DNA of 64,000 nt from Geodermatophilaceae bacterium URHA0031. GTDB taxonomy: Bacteria > Actinomycetota > Actinomycetes > Mycobacteriales > Geodermatophilaceae. A program made the position numbers and the translations under genes. This document shows positions 1-9,645 of this stretch, piece after piece; within the stretch, counting starts at the first letter, position 1; each line of letters opens with the position of its first letter. The notes below the pieces were generated by a model. That model did no database searches. It was not told the origin of the DNA and saw nothing but the letters and a program-made list of their open reading frames with translations. Location: positions 62,001 through 126,000 of the forward strand of contig JHVP01000006.1 of NCBI GenBank assembly GCA_000620205.1, in the 5' to 3' direction.

Positions 1-145
1 CGTTGGGCGCCGAGGTCAGGACGAAGGCGTCGGTGATCGCCAGCCGGTCGCTGACGTCGACGATGGACACGTCGGTGGCGAGCTTGTCGGCTGCGGCCTG
101 CGCTGCGATCAGCGCGGTCTCACGGGCCTCGGCCGAGGCGGTCAT
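1..145 (-). CDS. rsfS: Ribosome silencing factor RsfS, 3' part cut by window edge
   Basis: RsfS binds ribosomal protein L14 and blocks joining of the subunits when nutrients are short. The 48 visible N-terminal residues begin [16 protein letters not shown] and contain the family's [18 protein letters not shown] stretch. The ATG at 143-145 overlaps the nadD stop as ATGA, so the two are translationally coupled. nadD followed by rsfS is a standard actinobacterial order. The C-terminal half lies outside the window. Confidence 0.85.
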   Translation of the reverse strand, partial: MTASAEARETALIAAQAAADKLATDVSIVDVSDRLAITDAFVLTSAPN

Positions 146-912
146 CGGGGCATCTCCTGCAGGTCGGGGGACGTGGTGTCCCCAGGGGCTGGGTCGTCGG
201 GCAACGAGGGCCGGGTCGGACCGGGGGCGGCCTCGGGGGCTTGGACCCCGGAGGCACCGGCGGCACCGGAAGCGCCGAGGAGCCGGAGGCCGGTCCCCGG
301 GAGCACCTCACCGGGACGGGAGGGCCCGCCGCGGTAGAGCCCGCGCTTCTCGATGTACTGCACGACGCCGTCGGGGACCAGGTACCAGACGGGCATCCCG
401 CGGCCGACCCTGTCCCGGCAGTCGGTGGAGCTGATTGCGAGCGCTGGCACCTCGACGAGGCTGACCGCACCGGCCGGCAGGTCGGCGTCGGCCAGCTGGT
501 AGCCCGGCCGGGTCACGCCGACGAAGTGCGCGAGCTGGAACAGCTTGTCGGTCTCCCGCCAGCTCACGATCTGGGCGAGCGCGTCGGCGCCGGTGATGAA
601 GAACAGCTCCGCGTCCGGGTGCTCGCGCTTCAGGTCGGTGAGCGTGTCGATGGTGTACGTCGGGCCGCCCCGGTCGACGTCGACCCGGCTCACCGAGAAC
701 CGCGGGTTCGAGGCGGTGGCGATCACGGTCATCAGGTAGCGGTCCTCGGCCGGGCTCACCCCGCGGTCGGACTTCTGCCAGGGTGCGCCGGTCGGGACGA
801 ACACGACCTCGTCGAGCCCGAACAGCCCGGCGACCTCGCTCGCGGCCACGAGGTGCCCGTGGTGGACGGGGTCGAACGTGCCACCCATCACCCCGAGCCG
901 ACGTCCCGCCAC
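142..912 (-). CDS. nadD: Nicotinate-nucleotide adenylyltransferase
   Basis: Transfers AMP from ATP to nicotinate mononucleotide to form deamido-NAD in NAD synthesis. The 256-residue product opens with the nucleotidyltransferase signature [12 protein letters not shown] (about residues 10-21) and has the late [13 protein letters not shown] motif near residue 159. The catalytic core ends near residue 200. A Gly/Ala/Pro-rich tail of about 55 residues follows, longer than in most NadD proteins and probably disordered. The start is GTG at 910-912, with no Shine-Dalgarno but a TANNNT hexamer 6 nt upstream, which points to a leaderless transcript. It is coupled to rsfS downstream. Confidence 0.95.
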   Translation of the reverse strand: MAGRRLGVMGGTFDPVHHGHLVAASEVAGLFGLDEVVFVPTGAPWQKSDRGVSPAEDRYLMTVIATASNPRFSVSRVDVDRGGPTYTIDTLTDLKREHPDAELFFITGADALAQIVSWRETDKLFQLAHFVGVTRPGYQLADADLPAGAVSLVEVPALAISSTDCRDRVGRGMPVWYLVPDGVVQYIEKRGLYRGGPSRPGEVLPGTGLRLLGASGAAGASGVQAPEAAPGPTRPSLPDDPAPGDTTSPDLQEMPR

Positions 913-918
913 CGGTCG

Positions 919-924
919 AGCCTA
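919..924 (-). promoter_or_regulatory. Putative -10 element of a leaderless nadD transcript
   Basis: On the minus strand TAGGCT is followed by six bases and then the nadD GTG. That spacing would put the transcription start at or next to the start codon. No convincing -35 hexamer is visible. Confidence 0.5.
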
Positions 925-935
925 GCCCGGATGCC

Positions 936-969
936 GCTGGAGCCGGTCGGCGGACCGATCGGCTCCAGC
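936..969. terminator. Strong hairpin between the VWA gene and nadD
   Basis: Two 15-nt arms (936-950 and 955-969) pair with one mismatch around a 4-nt loop (cgga). It lies downstream of the VWA stop and just upstream of the nadD promoter, so it probably ends the MoxR-VWA transcript. There is no U-tract, as is common in GC-rich actinobacteria. Confidence 0.55.
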
Positions 970-1215
970 GGGCGCTCCCTCGGGCAGGGTGCTGGGTGGC
1001 TGCGACGGCGTCCACCCGGCGACCGGCCCCCCCGTGCGGCCGGTCGCTGGCAGCGCCCGCGGAGCGACCCGGGGGTCGTCACCGTGAGTCGGCGCGCTGC
1101 CGTCCCGCGCTGGACAACGGAACGATGCCGTTTCGGTTACGGGTCCGCGGGGAGGAACCTCGATGTCATCGTTCCCATCGGCGTGTCGCCTCCGGCACGC
1201 CGGGCTCTGCGGGGA

Positions 1216-2655
1216 TCAGAGCGTGGTGACGAAGTCCGCGAGCTGGGCGGCGGTCCGCACCTCGACCATCGGGATGACCTCGCGGTAGCGGTCGGCCGCG
1301 GAGTCACCGCTCCCCCACAGCCGACGCGGCTCGGGGTTGAGCCAGTGCGCCGACCTCGACCGCCGGACCAGGTCGGCCAGGGTGGGCAGGCCGGGCTGGC
1401 GGTAGTTGGTCCGCCCGTCGCCGAGCACCAGCAGCGACGTCTTCGGCCCGACCGCCCCCGGCCACCTCTCGGCGAACACCTCCAGCGCGTTGCCGTAGTC
1501 GCTGTGGCCGTCGAAGCTGACGACGTCGGCCTCCCTGCCGATCCGGGCGATCGCGTCGACGACGTCGGCCCCCGGGGTGAAGAACCGGGTGACCTCGTCG
1601 GTCGAGTCGACGAAGGCGAAGGCCCGCACACCGCTGAAGTGCTCCCGCAGCGCCTGGGTCAGCATCAGCGTGAAGTGGCTGAACCCGGCGACGGACCCGC
1701 TGACGTCGCAGAGCACGACCAGCTCCGGCTTGTGCACCGCCCGTGGCCGGTGGTGGGTGACCAGCGGCATGCCACCGGTGGCCAGCGAGGCCCGCACCGT
1801 CCGCCGGAAGTCCAGCCGGCCCTCCCGTCCCAGCCGGCGCCGGGCGGAGAGCTTGGCGGCCAGCCGGCGGGCCAGCGGCGCCACGGTCCGGCGCAGCTCG
1901 GCGAGGTCGGACTGCTGGGCACGCAGGAAGTCGACCTGGTCGGCCAGCGGCCGGACGGCGTTGCGGGCGACCTTGTCCCGGCCCTTCTCCGCGGCGGTCC
2001 GGCGGCGCACCTCGGCCTCCACCGCCGTCCGGAACGCGGCGATCCGCTCCTTGGCCGTCTGCCGCGCCACCTGCTCGGCCAGCCCGCCCCGGTCGGCGTC
2101 GCCGAGCAGGCCGGCCAGGAGTTGGGCGACGAGGGTGTCCGGCGACAGCGCCCGCAGCACGCGGTAGCTGAAGAACGACTGCCCCGACGGCGAGGGGGCC
2201 CCGGCGCCGAGCTGGTCCACGGCGAGCCGGGCGAACCGGCGCAGCGCCTCCTCGTCGCCCTCGGTGAGCAGCCGCAGCAGCTCGGCGCGCATGGCCTCGG
2301 TGAACGCTCCCGGGTCACCGACCGGCAGCGGGCCGTCCGCGGCGTCCCCGCTTTCGGCCGGGTCGTCGGACGCCCCGTCGCCGGCGGGCACCGGCCGGTC
2401 GGTCAGCGGCCACCACAGGTCGAACAGCACGTCGAAGGCAGGACGCTGCGCGGCCCGCCGGAGGAGGACCGCGGCCAGGCCGTGCCGCAGCTGCTCCCGG
2501 TCGAGCAGGTCCACGACGGTGAGCACCTCGGCGGCGTCCACCGCCTGGCTGATCCCGACCGGGACCCCGGCCTCGCGGACCGCGCGGACGAAGCCGTCCA
2601 GGTGACCGACGAGCCCCCCGGGCTCCACCGCGGCGGATGGGACCGGCGCGACCAT
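1216..2655 (-). CDS. VWA domain protein (CoxE-like) partner of a MoxR ATPase
   Basis: A 479-residue protein with a variable N-terminal half and a C-terminal von Willebrand factor A domain. The metal-ion-dependent adhesion motif DVSGS sits at about residues 316-321, and SFDGHSDYG and VLGDGRTNYR follow. This is the CoxE-like architecture that works with MoxR AAA+ proteins in metal-cofactor insertion or complex remodelling; the client here is unknown. The start ATG (2653-2655) overlaps the MoxR stop as TGATG, so the two proteins are made together. A longer in-frame ORF running back through moxR is an artefact. M. tuberculosis has the same pair (Rv2425c/Rv2426c) between proA and nadD. Confidence 0.85.
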   Translation of the reverse strand: MVAPVPSAAVEPGGLVGHLDGFVRAVREAGVPVGISQAVDAAEVLTVVDLLDREQLRHGLAAVLLRRAAQRPAFDVLFDLWWPLTDRPVPAGDGASDDPAESGDAADGPLPVGDPGAFTEAMRAELLRLLTEGDEEALRRFARLAVDQLGAGAPSPSGQSFFSYRVLRALSPDTLVAQLLAGLLGDADRGGLAEQVARQTAKERIAAFRTAVEAEVRRRTAAEKGRDKVARNAVRPLADQVDFLRAQQSDLAELRRTVAPLARRLAAKLSARRRLGREGRLDFRRTVRASLATGGMPLVTHHRPRAVHKPELVVLCDVSGSVAGFSHFTLMLTQALREHFSGVRAFAFVDSTDEVTRFFTPGADVVDAIARIGREADVVSFDGHSDYGNALEVFAERWPGAVGPKTSLLVLGDGRTNYRQPGLPTLADLVRRSRSAHWLNPEPRRLWGSGDSAADRYREVIPMVEVRTAAQLADFVTTL

Positions 2656-3539
2656 CAGTTCAGCCGGAGCTCGGCGGCGGCGCGCACCTGGTCGCTGGCG
2701 TGCTTGAGCACCACGCCGAGCGTCGAGCGCATCGCCGACTCGTCCAGGGTGTCCAGCCCGAGCGCCAGCAGGGTCTGGGCCCAGTCCAGCGTCTCGGAGA
2801 TCGACGGCGCCTTCTTCAGCTCCAGCGCCCGCAGCGCCCGGACGGTGCGCACCAGCTGGTCGGCCAGCGCCGGCGCCAGCTGCGGCACCCGGGACAGCAC
2901 GATCTCCCGTTCCCGCTCGGCGCTCGGGTAGTCCAGCGCCAGGTACAGGCAGCGCCGCTTGAGCGCCTCGGACAGCTCGCGGGTCGCGTTGGAGGTCAGC
3001 ACCACCATCGGCCGCCGGGTGGCGGTGATCGTCCCGAGCTCCGGGATGGTCACCTGGAAGTCGCTGAGCACCTCCAGCAGCAGTCCCTCGACCTCGACGT
3101 CGGCCTTGTCGGTCTCGTCGATCAGCAGCACGGTCGGCTCGGTGCGCCGGATCGCGGTCAGCAGCGGCCGGGCGAGCAGGAACTCCTCCCCGAAGACGTC
3201 GTCGTGGACGGTGTCCCAGTCGGCGCCGCCCGAGCCGGCCGCGGAGATCCGCAGCAGCTGCTTCTTGTAGTTCCACTCGTACAGCGCCCGGGCCTCGTCC
3301 AGCCCCTCGTAGCACTGCAACCGGATCAGGTCCGCCCCGGTGGCCGCGGCCATCGCCTTCGCCAGCTCGGTCTTGCCGACCCCGGCCGGGCCCTCGACGA
3401 GCAGCGGCTTGCCCAGCCGGTCGGCGAGGAAGACCGTCGTCGCGATCTGGTGGTCGGGCAGGTACCCGGCGGCCGACAGCCGCGTCGTCACGTCCGCCAC
3501 GTCGGCGAACTGGGCGGCGTGGGTCGGCGTGCGGGACAT
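2655..3539 (-). CDS. MoxR-family AAA+ ATPase
   Basis: A 294-residue AAA+ ATPase of the MoxR/CoxD type, a chaperone-like remodeller acting with VWA proteins. The Walker A motif GPAGVGKTEL is near residues 49-58. Walker B LLIDETDKAD is near residue 138, and sensor-1 VVLTSNATRELSEALKRR follows. The start ATG has AAGGAG four nt upstream. It overlaps the VWA gene by one base. The physiological client is not evident, since no CO dehydrogenase or methanol dehydrogenase genes are nearby. Confidence 0.9.
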   Translation of the reverse strand: MSRTPTHAAQFADVADVTTRLSAAGYLPDHQIATTVFLADRLGKPLLVEGPAGVGKTELAKAMAAATGADLIRLQCYEGLDEARALYEWNYKKQLLRISAAGSGGADWDTVHDDVFGEEFLLARPLLTAIRRTEPTVLLIDETDKADVEVEGLLLEVLSDFQVTIPELGTITATRRPMVVLTSNATRELSEALKRRCLYLALDYPSAEREREIVLSRVPQLAPALADQLVRTVRALRALELKKAPSISETLDWAQTLLALGLDTLDESAMRSTLGVVLKHASDQVRAAAELRLN

Positions 3540-3569
3540 GCGGCTCCTTCGGGGGGACGACGGCCGGCG

Positions 3570-4820
3570 TCAGCGGGTGTGGCCGCTGCCGGTGACGACG
3601 TAGGTGGTGGAGGTGAGCTCCGGCAGCCCCAGCGGCCCCCGGGCGTGCAGCTTCTGGGTGGAGATGCCGATCTCGGCACCGAAGCCGAACTCACCGCCGT
3701 CGGTGAACCGGGTGGAGGCGTTGACCAGGACGGCGGCGGCGTCGACCCCGGCGGTGAAGTCGGCGATCGCGCGCGCGGAGTCGGCGACGATCGCCTCCGA
3801 GTGCCCGCTCCCCCACCGGCTGATGTGGTCCAGCGCCTGCGGCAGGTCGTCGACCACGCGCACCGCCATGTCCAGCGACAGGTACTCGGTCGCCCAGTCC
3901 TCGTCGGTCGCCGGCTGCACGCCGTCGTGCGCGGCCCGGGCGGCGTCGTCGCCGTGCAGCGTCACGCCGGCGTCGGCCAGCGCCGTGAGCAGCCGCGGCA
4001 GGAACGCGACGTCGCGGTGCACCAGCAGCGTCTCGGCGGAGTTGCAGACGCTCACCCGGTGGGTCTTGGAGTTCAGGACGATGGCCTCGGCCATCGCGGC
4101 GTCGGCGGAGGCGTCGACGTACACGTGGCAGTTGCCGACGCCGGTCTCGATCACCGGCACCCGCGACTCGGTGACCACCCGCTGGATCAGCGAGGCACCG
4201 CCGCGCGGGATGACCACGTCGACCAGGCCGCGGGCGTTCAGCAGCTCCCCCACCGACGCCCGGTCGGCCGGCAGCAGCGCGACCGACCCGGCCGGCAGAC
4301 CGGCCTTCTCCGCGGCCTCGGTGAGGACGGCGACGAGGGCGGTGTTCGTGCGGTGCGCGGAGGCCGACCCGCGCAGCAACGCCGCGTTGCCGCTCTTGAG
4401 GCACAGCCCGGCGGCGTCCACGGTCACGTTCGGCCGGGCCTCGTAGACGATGCCGACCACGCCCAGCGGCACCCGGACCTGGCGCAGCTGCAGGCCGTTG
4501 GCCAGCGTCGACCCGCGGACGACGTCCCCCACCGGGTCCGGCAGCGCGACCAGCTGGCGCAGCGCGTCGGCGACCCCGGACACCCGGGCCGGGGTCAGCC
4601 GCAGCCGGTCGAGCACCGACTCCGGCGTCCCGTCGGCTCCGGCGGCCTCGACGTCGGCGGCGTTGGCGGCCAGCACCTCGTCGGCCCGCTCCAGCAGCGC
4701 CCCGGCCATCGCGACGAGCGCGGCGTCCTTGGTCTCGGTGGGCAGGGTGCGCAGCACGCGGGCGGCCTCACGGGCGCGCGCGGCAGCGGCTCCGATCAGC
4801 GGGAAGTCGTCGGCGGACAC
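3570..4820 (-). CDS. proA: Glutamate-5-semialdehyde dehydrogenase
   Basis: Second enzyme of proline synthesis: NADPH reduction of gamma-glutamyl phosphate to glutamate-5-semialdehyde. The 416-residue protein is of normal length. The catalytic cysteine is in [11 protein letters not shown] near residue 258, and the aldehyde-dehydrogenase C-terminus ([21 protein letters not shown]) is intact. The start is GTG with a TANNNT hexamer six nt upstream, suggesting a leaderless message. proB lies about 1.3 kb upstream on the same strand, separated by a GNAT gene and def. Confidence 0.96.
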   Translation of the reverse strand: MSADDFPLIGAAAARAREAARVLRTLPTETKDAALVAMAGALLERADEVLAANAADVEAAGADGTPESVLDRLRLTPARVSGVADALRQLVALPDPVGDVVRGSTLANGLQLRQVRVPLGVVGIVYEARPNVTVDAAGLCLKSGNAALLRGSASAHRTNTALVAVLTEAAEKAGLPAGSVALLPADRASVGELLNARGLVDVVIPRGGASLIQRVVTESRVPVIETGVGNCHVYVDASADAAMAEAIVLNSKTHRVSVCNSAETLLVHRDVAFLPRLLTALADAGVTLHGDDAARAAHDGVQPATDEDWATEYLSLDMAVRVVDDLPQALDHISRWGSGHSEAIVADSARAIADFTAGVDAAAVLVNASTRFTDGGEFGFGAEIGISTQKLHARGPLGLPELTSTTYVVTGSGHTR

Positions 4821-4826
4821 GCACCG

Positions 4827-4832
4827 AGGTTA
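4827..4832 (-). promoter_or_regulatory. Putative -10 element of a leaderless proA transcript
   Basis: The minus strand reads TAACCT, then six bases, then the proA GTG. This is the same arrangement as at nadD and the amidase gene. No clear -35 is visible. Confidence 0.45.
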
Positions 4833-4870
4833 CGCGTGGCCCCCGCGCAGCGGCCCGCTGCACGGGGCTC

Positions 4871-5467
4871 CTACCGGTGGCGGGCGAGGCGGTGCCGCAG
4901 CCGGTTGCGGACCGCCGGCCACTCGGCGTCGGTGATCGAGAAGACCACCGTGTCCCGCAGCGAGCCGTCGGGCTGGCGCCGGTGGTTGCGCAGCACGCCG
5001 TCCTGCTTGGCGCCGAGCGCGGCGATCGCCGTCCGCGACTGGGTGTTGTGCCAGTGGGTGCGGAACTCCACCGCGAGGCAGCCGAGCACGTCGAACGCGT
5101 GCCCGAGCAGCAGCAGCTTGCTTTCGGTGTTCACCCCGGACCGCTGGGCGGACGCCGCCGTCCAGGTGTGGCCGACCTCCACGCGCGGCACCTCGGCCTC
5201 GACGTTGCAGAAGGTGGTGGCCCCCACCACGGCGCCGGTGTCGTTGCGCCGGACGACGAAGGGCAGCATCCGACCGGCGTCCTGCTGGGCGAGCCGGCTC
5301 TCGACGTCCGCGGCCATGCCCTCGCGGGTGGGCACGGAGGTGTACCAGAGCTCCCAGAGCCGGCCGTCGGCGGCGGCCGCGGCGAGGGCGCTGACGTGCT
5401 CCCGGCGCAGCGGCTCCAGGGTGACGACGTCGCCGGCCAGCGTGACCGGCTGAAGCAGCTGCGCCAT
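4871..5467 (-). CDS. GNAT-family N-acetyltransferase (RimJ/RimL type)
   Basis: A 198-residue GNAT protein starting MAQLLQPVTLAGDVVTLEPL. The acetyl-CoA-binding region is around VVGATTFCNVEAEVPRVEVG, and the RimJ/RimL-like segment FRTHWHNTQSRTAIAALGAK lies toward the C-terminus. The start ATG overlaps the def stop as TGATG, so it is co-translated with peptide deformylase. Modification of protein N-termini would fit that partner, but the substrate is not known. An upstream in-frame start would run into def and is rejected. Confidence 0.8.
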   Translation of the reverse strand: MAQLLQPVTLAGDVVTLEPLRREHVSALAAAAADGRLWELWYTSVPTREGMAADVESRLAQQDAGRMLPFVVRRNDTGAVVGATTFCNVEAEVPRVEVGHTWTAASAQRSGVNTESKLLLLGHAFDVLGCLAVEFRTHWHNTQSRTAIAALGAKQDGVLRNHRRQPDGSLRDTVVFSITDAEWPAVRNRLRHRLARHR

Positions 5468-5946
5468 CAGCTGCGCAGGGCGCGGAGCACCCGCTTGCGG
5501 GTCTCGCCGGTCAGCCGGTCGACGAAGAGCTTCCCGTCCAGGTGGTCGACCTCGTGCTGCAGGCAACGCGCCAGCAGCCCGCTGCCCTCGATCCGCAGCG
5601 GCTCGCCGTGGACGTCGAAGCCCTCGGCGGCGCAGTGCATCGCCCGCACGGTCGGGGCGTACAGGCCCGGGATGGACAGGCAGCCCTCGTCGTCGTCCTG
5701 GGTCTCCTCGGAGCGCTCGGCGATCACCGGGTTCACCAGGTGCCCGATGACGCCGTCGACGTTGTAGGAGAAGACCCGCAGGCCCACCCCGATCTGCGTC
5801 GCGGCGAGCCCGGCCCGGCCGGGGTGGTCGACGGTCTCCTCCAGGTCGCGCACCAGCGCGGCCAGGTCCTTGTCGAACGCCCGCACCGGGTCGGCCGGGG
5901 TGCGCAGGACGGGGTCACCGAGTTCACGGATGGGACGGACTGTCAC
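5467..5946 (-). CDS. def: Peptide deformylase
   Basis: Removes the formyl group from the initiator methionine of new proteins. All three family motifs are present in the 159-residue product: GLAATQIGV, EGCLSIPG (metal-binding Cys) and QHEVDHLDG (metal-binding His pair plus catalytic Glu). The frame is open 40 codons further upstream, but GTG at 5944-5946 is preceded by AGGAGGA five nt away and gives the usual family N-terminus (VTVRPIRELGDPVLR), so I use it. It is coupled to the downstream GNAT gene. Confidence 0.95.
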   Translation of the reverse strand: MTVRPIRELGDPVLRTPADPVRAFDKDLAALVRDLEETVDHPGRAGLAATQIGVGLRVFSYNVDGVIGHLVNPVIAERSEETQDDDEGCLSIPGLYAPTVRAMHCAAEGFDVHGEPLRIEGSGLLARCLQHEVDHLDGKLFVDRLTGETRKRVLRALRS

Positions 5947-6117
5947 GCGTCCTCCTCGCTGGCGCTCGTCAGCCGCGTGCCACCAGGTGCCCTGCCTTCT
6001 CGTTCGCTCGCAAGCTCGCTCACCCGAGCAGTCTCTCAGCCCACGATTGCCCTGGTCGGCCTCCACCCCCGGTCCGCTCCTCGCTCGCTGGCGCTCGCTG
6101 CGATGCTCCCGGCGGTG
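5947..6117. repeat. Intergenic region with CTCGCTGGCGCTCG repeats (def/proB)
   Basis: Between def and proB the sequence has two copies of cctcgctggcgctcg-type sequence (about 5953-5967 and 6075-6093, the second with an extra cgct) and a related stretch ttcgctcgcaagctcgctcac near 6000-6020. They look like short dispersed intergenic repeats rather than coding sequence. No gene is supported here. Confidence 0.4.
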
Positions 6118-7239
6118 TCAGCCGACGAGACGGTGGCTGACCAGCACCATCTCGTCCCGGTGCACGACCTCGCGCCGGTGCTCGGGGTCCAGGTCACCGG
6201 TCTTGCGCCCGAGCAGGTCCGGCAGCTCGCGGGCGTCGTAGGCGACCAGGCCGCGGGCGACGACCACGCCGTCCGGGCCGACCAGCTCCACCGGGTCGTC
6301 GGCGAGGAAGTCACCGGTCGATCCGGTGACGCCGGCGGCCAGCAGCGAGGCGTGCCGCTCCCGCACCGCCCGGACCGCCCCCTCGTCGAGCAGCACCCGG
6401 CCCCGCGGGCGGCTGGCGTAGCGCAGCCAGAACTGCCGGGCGGAGGGACGGCGCCCGCGCGATGCGAACAGCGTGCCCACCCGCTCACCGGCCAGCGCGG
6501 CCGCCGCCTGCGGGGTGGAGGTGACGACCACCGGCACGCCGGCGCCGGAGGCGATCAGCGCCGCCTCGACCTTGGTCGCCATGCCGCCGGTGCCCACGCC
6601 GTTGCGGCTGGCCGAGCCGAGCGCGACCGCGGCCAGGTCGTCCGGGCCGCGGACGGTGTCGATCAGCTGCGCCGGGGCGGTGCGCGGGTCACCGTCGTAG
6701 ACGCCGTCGACGTCCGACAGCAGCACCAGCGCGTCGGCCACCGCCACGTGGGCGACCAGCGCGGCCAGCCGGTCGTTGTCGCCGAACCGGATCTCCTCGG
6801 TGGCAACCGTGTCGTTCTCGTTGACGATCGGCAGCACGCCCAGCGCCAGCAGCCGCTCGATGGTCTGCGAGGCGTTGCGGTAGTGGCTGCGCCGGGTCAG
6901 GTCGTCGGCGGTCAGCAGCACCTGGCCGACGGTGACCCCGTGGACGGCGAAGGCATCGGCGTAGGTCTGCACCAGCCGCAGCTGTCCGACGCTGGCCGCG
7001 GCCTGGGCGGTGGCCAGGTCCCGGGGCCGCCCGGTCAGCGACAGCGGAGCGAGGCCCGCGGCGATCGCACCCGAGGAGACCAGCACGACCTGCCGCCCGG
7101 CCGCCCGCAGCGCGCCGAGGACGTCGACCAGCGCACGCAGCCGGTCGACGTCCAGCCCGCCGGGCAGGGTCGTCAACGACGAGGAGCCCACCTTGACCAC
7201 CACCCGGGAGGCGGCGGCGACGTCTGCCCGCGTGCTCAC
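6118..7239 (-). CDS. proB: Glutamate 5-kinase with PUA domain
   Basis: First enzyme of proline synthesis: ATP phosphorylation of glutamate. In the 373-residue protein the amino-acid-kinase fold occupies about residues 1-260, with [36 protein letters not shown] and the GTGGMATK loop. A C-terminal PUA domain runs from about residue 283 ([13 protein letters not shown] onward). GTG at 7237-7239 overlaps the obgE stop (GTGA), so proB is coupled to obgE, the classic rplU-rpmA-obgE-proB order. Proline feedback inhibition is expected from the family. Confidence 0.96.
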   Translation of the reverse strand: MSTRADVAAASRVVVKVGSSSLTTLPGGLDVDRLRALVDVLGALRAAGRQVVLVSSGAIAAGLAPLSLTGRPRDLATAQAAASVGQLRLVQTYADAFAVHGVTVGQVLLTADDLTRRSHYRNASQTIERLLALGVLPIVNENDTVATEEIRFGDNDRLAALVAHVAVADALVLLSDVDGVYDGDPRTAPAQLIDTVRGPDDLAAVALGSASRNGVGTGGMATKVEAALIASGAGVPVVVTSTPQAAAALAGERVGTLFASRGRRPSARQFWLRYASRPRGRVLLDEGAVRAVRERHASLLAAGVTGSTGDFLADDPVELVGPDGVVVARGLVAYDARELPDLLGRKTGDLDPEHRREVVHRDEMVLVSHRLVG

Positions 7240-8726
7240 CGGTCGGCGTCGTCCTCGAGCAGCCGGGTGTCGATCCAGCCGTCGTCGTCGGCCAGCTCGT
7301 GGGGCAGCCGGCGGGCCTTCTTCGCCGCCAGCCGGTCCTCGGCGCGCGGCCGGGTGCTGCTCTCCAGCCGGACGTCGGTGCCGCGGCCGCCCAGGCCCGC
7401 GGTCTCCTCGACGGTGAGCGTGCCGGCCGGCAGCGTCGGCTCCCAGTCGAAGGTGACGTCGCCGACGGTGATCGCGTCGCCGGGGACGGCGCCGGCCTTG
7501 GCCAGCCCCTCCTCCACGCCCAACCGGTTGAGCCGGTCGGCGAGGTAGCCCACGGCCTCGTCGTTGCTGAAGTCGGTCTGCCGGATCCAGCGCTCCGGCC
7601 GCTTGCCGCGGACCAGCCAGCCGTCGGTGCGCGGGTCGGGCTCGATGGTGAAACCGCCGTCGTCGACGGCGCGCGGCGTCAGGGTGATCCGCACCGGCTC
7701 CACCTCGGGCAGCGCGGCCCGGTAGGCCTCGACCTCGCGGGCCAGCGCGAAGCCCAGCTCGTCCAGGCCCTCATGGGTGGCCACGCTGATCGGGAAGACC
7801 TGCAGGCCGCGCTCCTCCAGCGAGGTGCGGACCAGGTCGACGAGCTCGCGGGCGTCCGGGACGTCGATCTTGTTCAGCACGGCGATCCGCAGGCGGCCGA
7901 CCAGATCGAGCTCCTCGCCGCCGTACTCGCGCAGCTCGTGCTCGAGGGCCTCGATGTCGCTCTCCGGGTCGCGCCCGGGCTCCATCGTGGCCATGTCGAC
8001 CACGTGCACCAGGACGGCGCAGCGCTCGACGTGCCGGAGGAACTGCAGGCCCAGGCCCTTGCCGGTGGAGGCGCCCGGGATCAGCCCGGGGACGTCGGCC
8101 ATCGTGTAGGTGACGTCGCCGGCGCGCACCACGCCCAGCTGCGGCACCAGGGTGGTGAACGGGTAGTCGGCGATCTTCGGCCGGGCCGCGGACATCGCCG
8201 CGACCAGCGAGGACTTGCCGGCCGACGGGTACCCGACCAGGCCGACGTCAGCGATGCTCTTGAGCTCCAGGACGGCGTCGACCGTCTCGCCGGGCTCGCC
8301 GAGCAGGGCGAAGCCGGGGGCCTTGCGGCGGGAGTTGGCCAGCGCGGCGTTGCCGAGCCCGCCCTTGCCGCCGTGCGCGATGACCACGCGGGTGCCGGCG
8401 CCCATCAGGTCGGCGACCTGCTCGCCGTCGATCGTGACGACGGTGCCCGGGGGGACCCGCAGCACGCGGTCCTCACCGCGTCCGCCGTTCTTGTAGTCCC
8501 CGGCCGCCTGCTTGCCGTTCGCGGCCTTCTGGTGCGGCGCGTGGTGGAAGTCCAGCAGCGTGTGCACGTTCGGGTCGACCTCGAGCACGACGTCCCCGCC
8601 GTCACCGCCGTTGCCCCCGTCGGGGCCGCCGAGCGGCTTGAACTTCTCGCGGTGGACGGAACTGACCCCGTGGGCCCCGTTGCCTGCGGCCACGTGGACC
8701 GTCACACGGTCGACGAAAGCGGCCAT
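7236..8726 (-). CDS. obgE: Obg-family GTPase
   Basis: Essential ribosome-assembly and stress GTPase (Obg/CgtA). The 496-residue protein has the glycine-rich Obg fold at the N-terminus ([19 protein letters not shown] near 33-50). The G domain has P-loop [10 protein letters not shown] near residue 165, DVPGL, and NKID near residue 287. The actinobacterial OCT domain is at about 350-425, and a charged tail follows. ATG at 8724-8726 has an upstream AGAGGCGG. It lies 97 bp after rpmA and is coupled to proB. Confidence 0.96.
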   Translation of the reverse strand: MAAFVDRVTVHVAAGNGAHGVSSVHREKFKPLGGPDGGNGGDGGDVVLEVDPNVHTLLDFHHAPHQKAANGKQAAGDYKNGGRGEDRVLRVPPGTVVTIDGEQVADLMGAGTRVVIAHGGKGGLGNAALANSRRKAPGFALLGEPGETVDAVLELKSIADVGLVGYPSAGKSSLVAAMSAARPKIADYPFTTLVPQLGVVRAGDVTYTMADVPGLIPGASTGKGLGLQFLRHVERCAVLVHVVDMATMEPGRDPESDIEALEHELREYGGEELDLVGRLRIAVLNKIDVPDARELVDLVRTSLEERGLQVFPISVATHEGLDELGFALAREVEAYRAALPEVEPVRITLTPRAVDDGGFTIEPDPRTDGWLVRGKRPERWIRQTDFSNDEAVGYLADRLNRLGVEEGLAKAGAVPGDAITVGDVTFDWEPTLPAGTLTVEETAGLGGRGTDVRLESSTRPRAEDRLAAKKARRLPHELADDDGWIDTRLLEDDADR

Positions 8727-8823
8727 GGTCGCCGCCTCTCTGCACTACGGCCGGACTCGTGGAATGGGAACGGGGTGGCGGCGCCGGATCGGCGCCACCA
8801 CCCCGCGAGGACTGCTGGTGCTG

Positions 8824-9099
8824 CTACGCGGAGACGGTCTCGCGGGCCGGGACGGCGGCGATGGTGACCTCGCGGCGCCCGCGGCGGAACCCGAAGGTCA
8901 CCGCGCCCGGGACGAGGGCGAACAGCGTGTCGTCCTTGCCGCGGCCGACACCCAGGCCGGGGTGGAAGTGGGTGCCGCGCTGGCGGACGATGATCTCGCC
9001 GGCCTTGACGACCTGGCCACCGAACCGCTTCACGCCGAGGCGCTGGGCGTTGGAGTCGCGGCCGTTGCGGGACGACGATGCGCCCTTCTTGTGTGCCAT
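8824..9099 (-). CDS. rpmA: 50S ribosomal protein L27
   Basis: The 91-residue L27 begins [20 protein letters not shown], the usual start without the cleaved Firmicutes-type extension. The conserved [19 protein letters not shown] segment is intact. The L27 N-terminal tail reaches the peptidyl-transferase centre. It starts 7 bp after the rplU stop and is co-transcribed with rplU. Confidence 0.97.
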   Translation of the reverse strand: MAHKKGASSSRNGRDSNAQRLGVKRFGGQVVKAGEIIVRQRGTHFHPGLGVGRGKDDTLFALVPGAVTFGFRRGRREVTIAAVPARETVSA

Positions 9100-9106
9100 G
9101 TCGTCG

Positions 9107-9421
9107 TCAGCCCTTCGTGATGTCGCGGACCACGACGCTGGTCAGGGGCTGACGGTGCCCCTGCCGCTTGTGGTAGCCCGTCTTGTTCTTGAACTTGTGG
9201 ATGTGGATCTTCGGGCCCTTGCCGTGCTCGACGATCTCGCCGGTCACGGTCACGCCCGCGAGCGCCTGCACATCGGTGGTGACGGTGTCGCCGTCGACCA
9301 GCAGGATGGCAGGGAGGGTGACGGTGTCACCGGCCACCCCGCTCAGGCGGTTGACGGTGAACGTGTCACCGACACCCACCTTGTGCTGCGTTCCACCGGC
9401 CTTGACGACTGCGTACACCAC
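9107..9421 (-). CDS. rplU: 50S ribosomal protein L21
   Basis: The 104-residue L21 starts [19 protein letters not shown] and ends with the typical basic segment [17 protein letters not shown]. It is the first gene of the rplU-rpmA unit, and a leader with an inverted repeat precedes it. Confidence 0.97.
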   Translation of the reverse strand: MVYAVVKAGGTQHKVGVGDTFTVNRLSGVAGDTVTLPAILLVDGDTVTTDVQALAGVTVTGEIVEHGKGPKIHIHKFKNKTGYHKRQGHRQPLTSVVVRDITKG

Positions 9422-9446
9422 TGACTCCTCGATCGGTTCTCAACAG

Positions 9447-9493
9447 GTCCAGCACTGTGTCCTGCGCGCACCTGGGCGGGCCGAGTGCTGGAC
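9447..9493 (-). promoter_or_regulatory. Inverted repeat in the rplU 5' leader
   Basis: Ten-base arms gtccagcact (9447-9456) and agtgctggac (9484-9493) are perfectly complementary across a 27-nt loop, about 25 nt upstream of the L21 start. The structure would form in the L21 mRNA leader. Autogenous L21 leaders are known in other phyla; I cannot tell whether this one is related. Confidence 0.35.
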
Positions 9494-9645
9494 GGGCTGC
9501 CGGCCGACCGGATCCGCCTGAGGCGGCCTGTCGTCCCGCGGCAACCCGACCAGCGTACCCGAGCCGGCGAGCCCGGGTCGAACACGGCCCCCGTGCAGGG
9601 CCCCGCCGCGAGCGGACGAGTAGTGGGGGGCACGGGGGTCCTTCC

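Larger units (their letters stand above)
913..1215. other. Intergenic region nadD / VWA gene
   Basis: About 300 bp with no credible gene on either strand. It holds the nadD -10 element and the hairpin at 936-969. The rest (about 970-1215) shows nothing I can assign. Confidence 0.6.
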
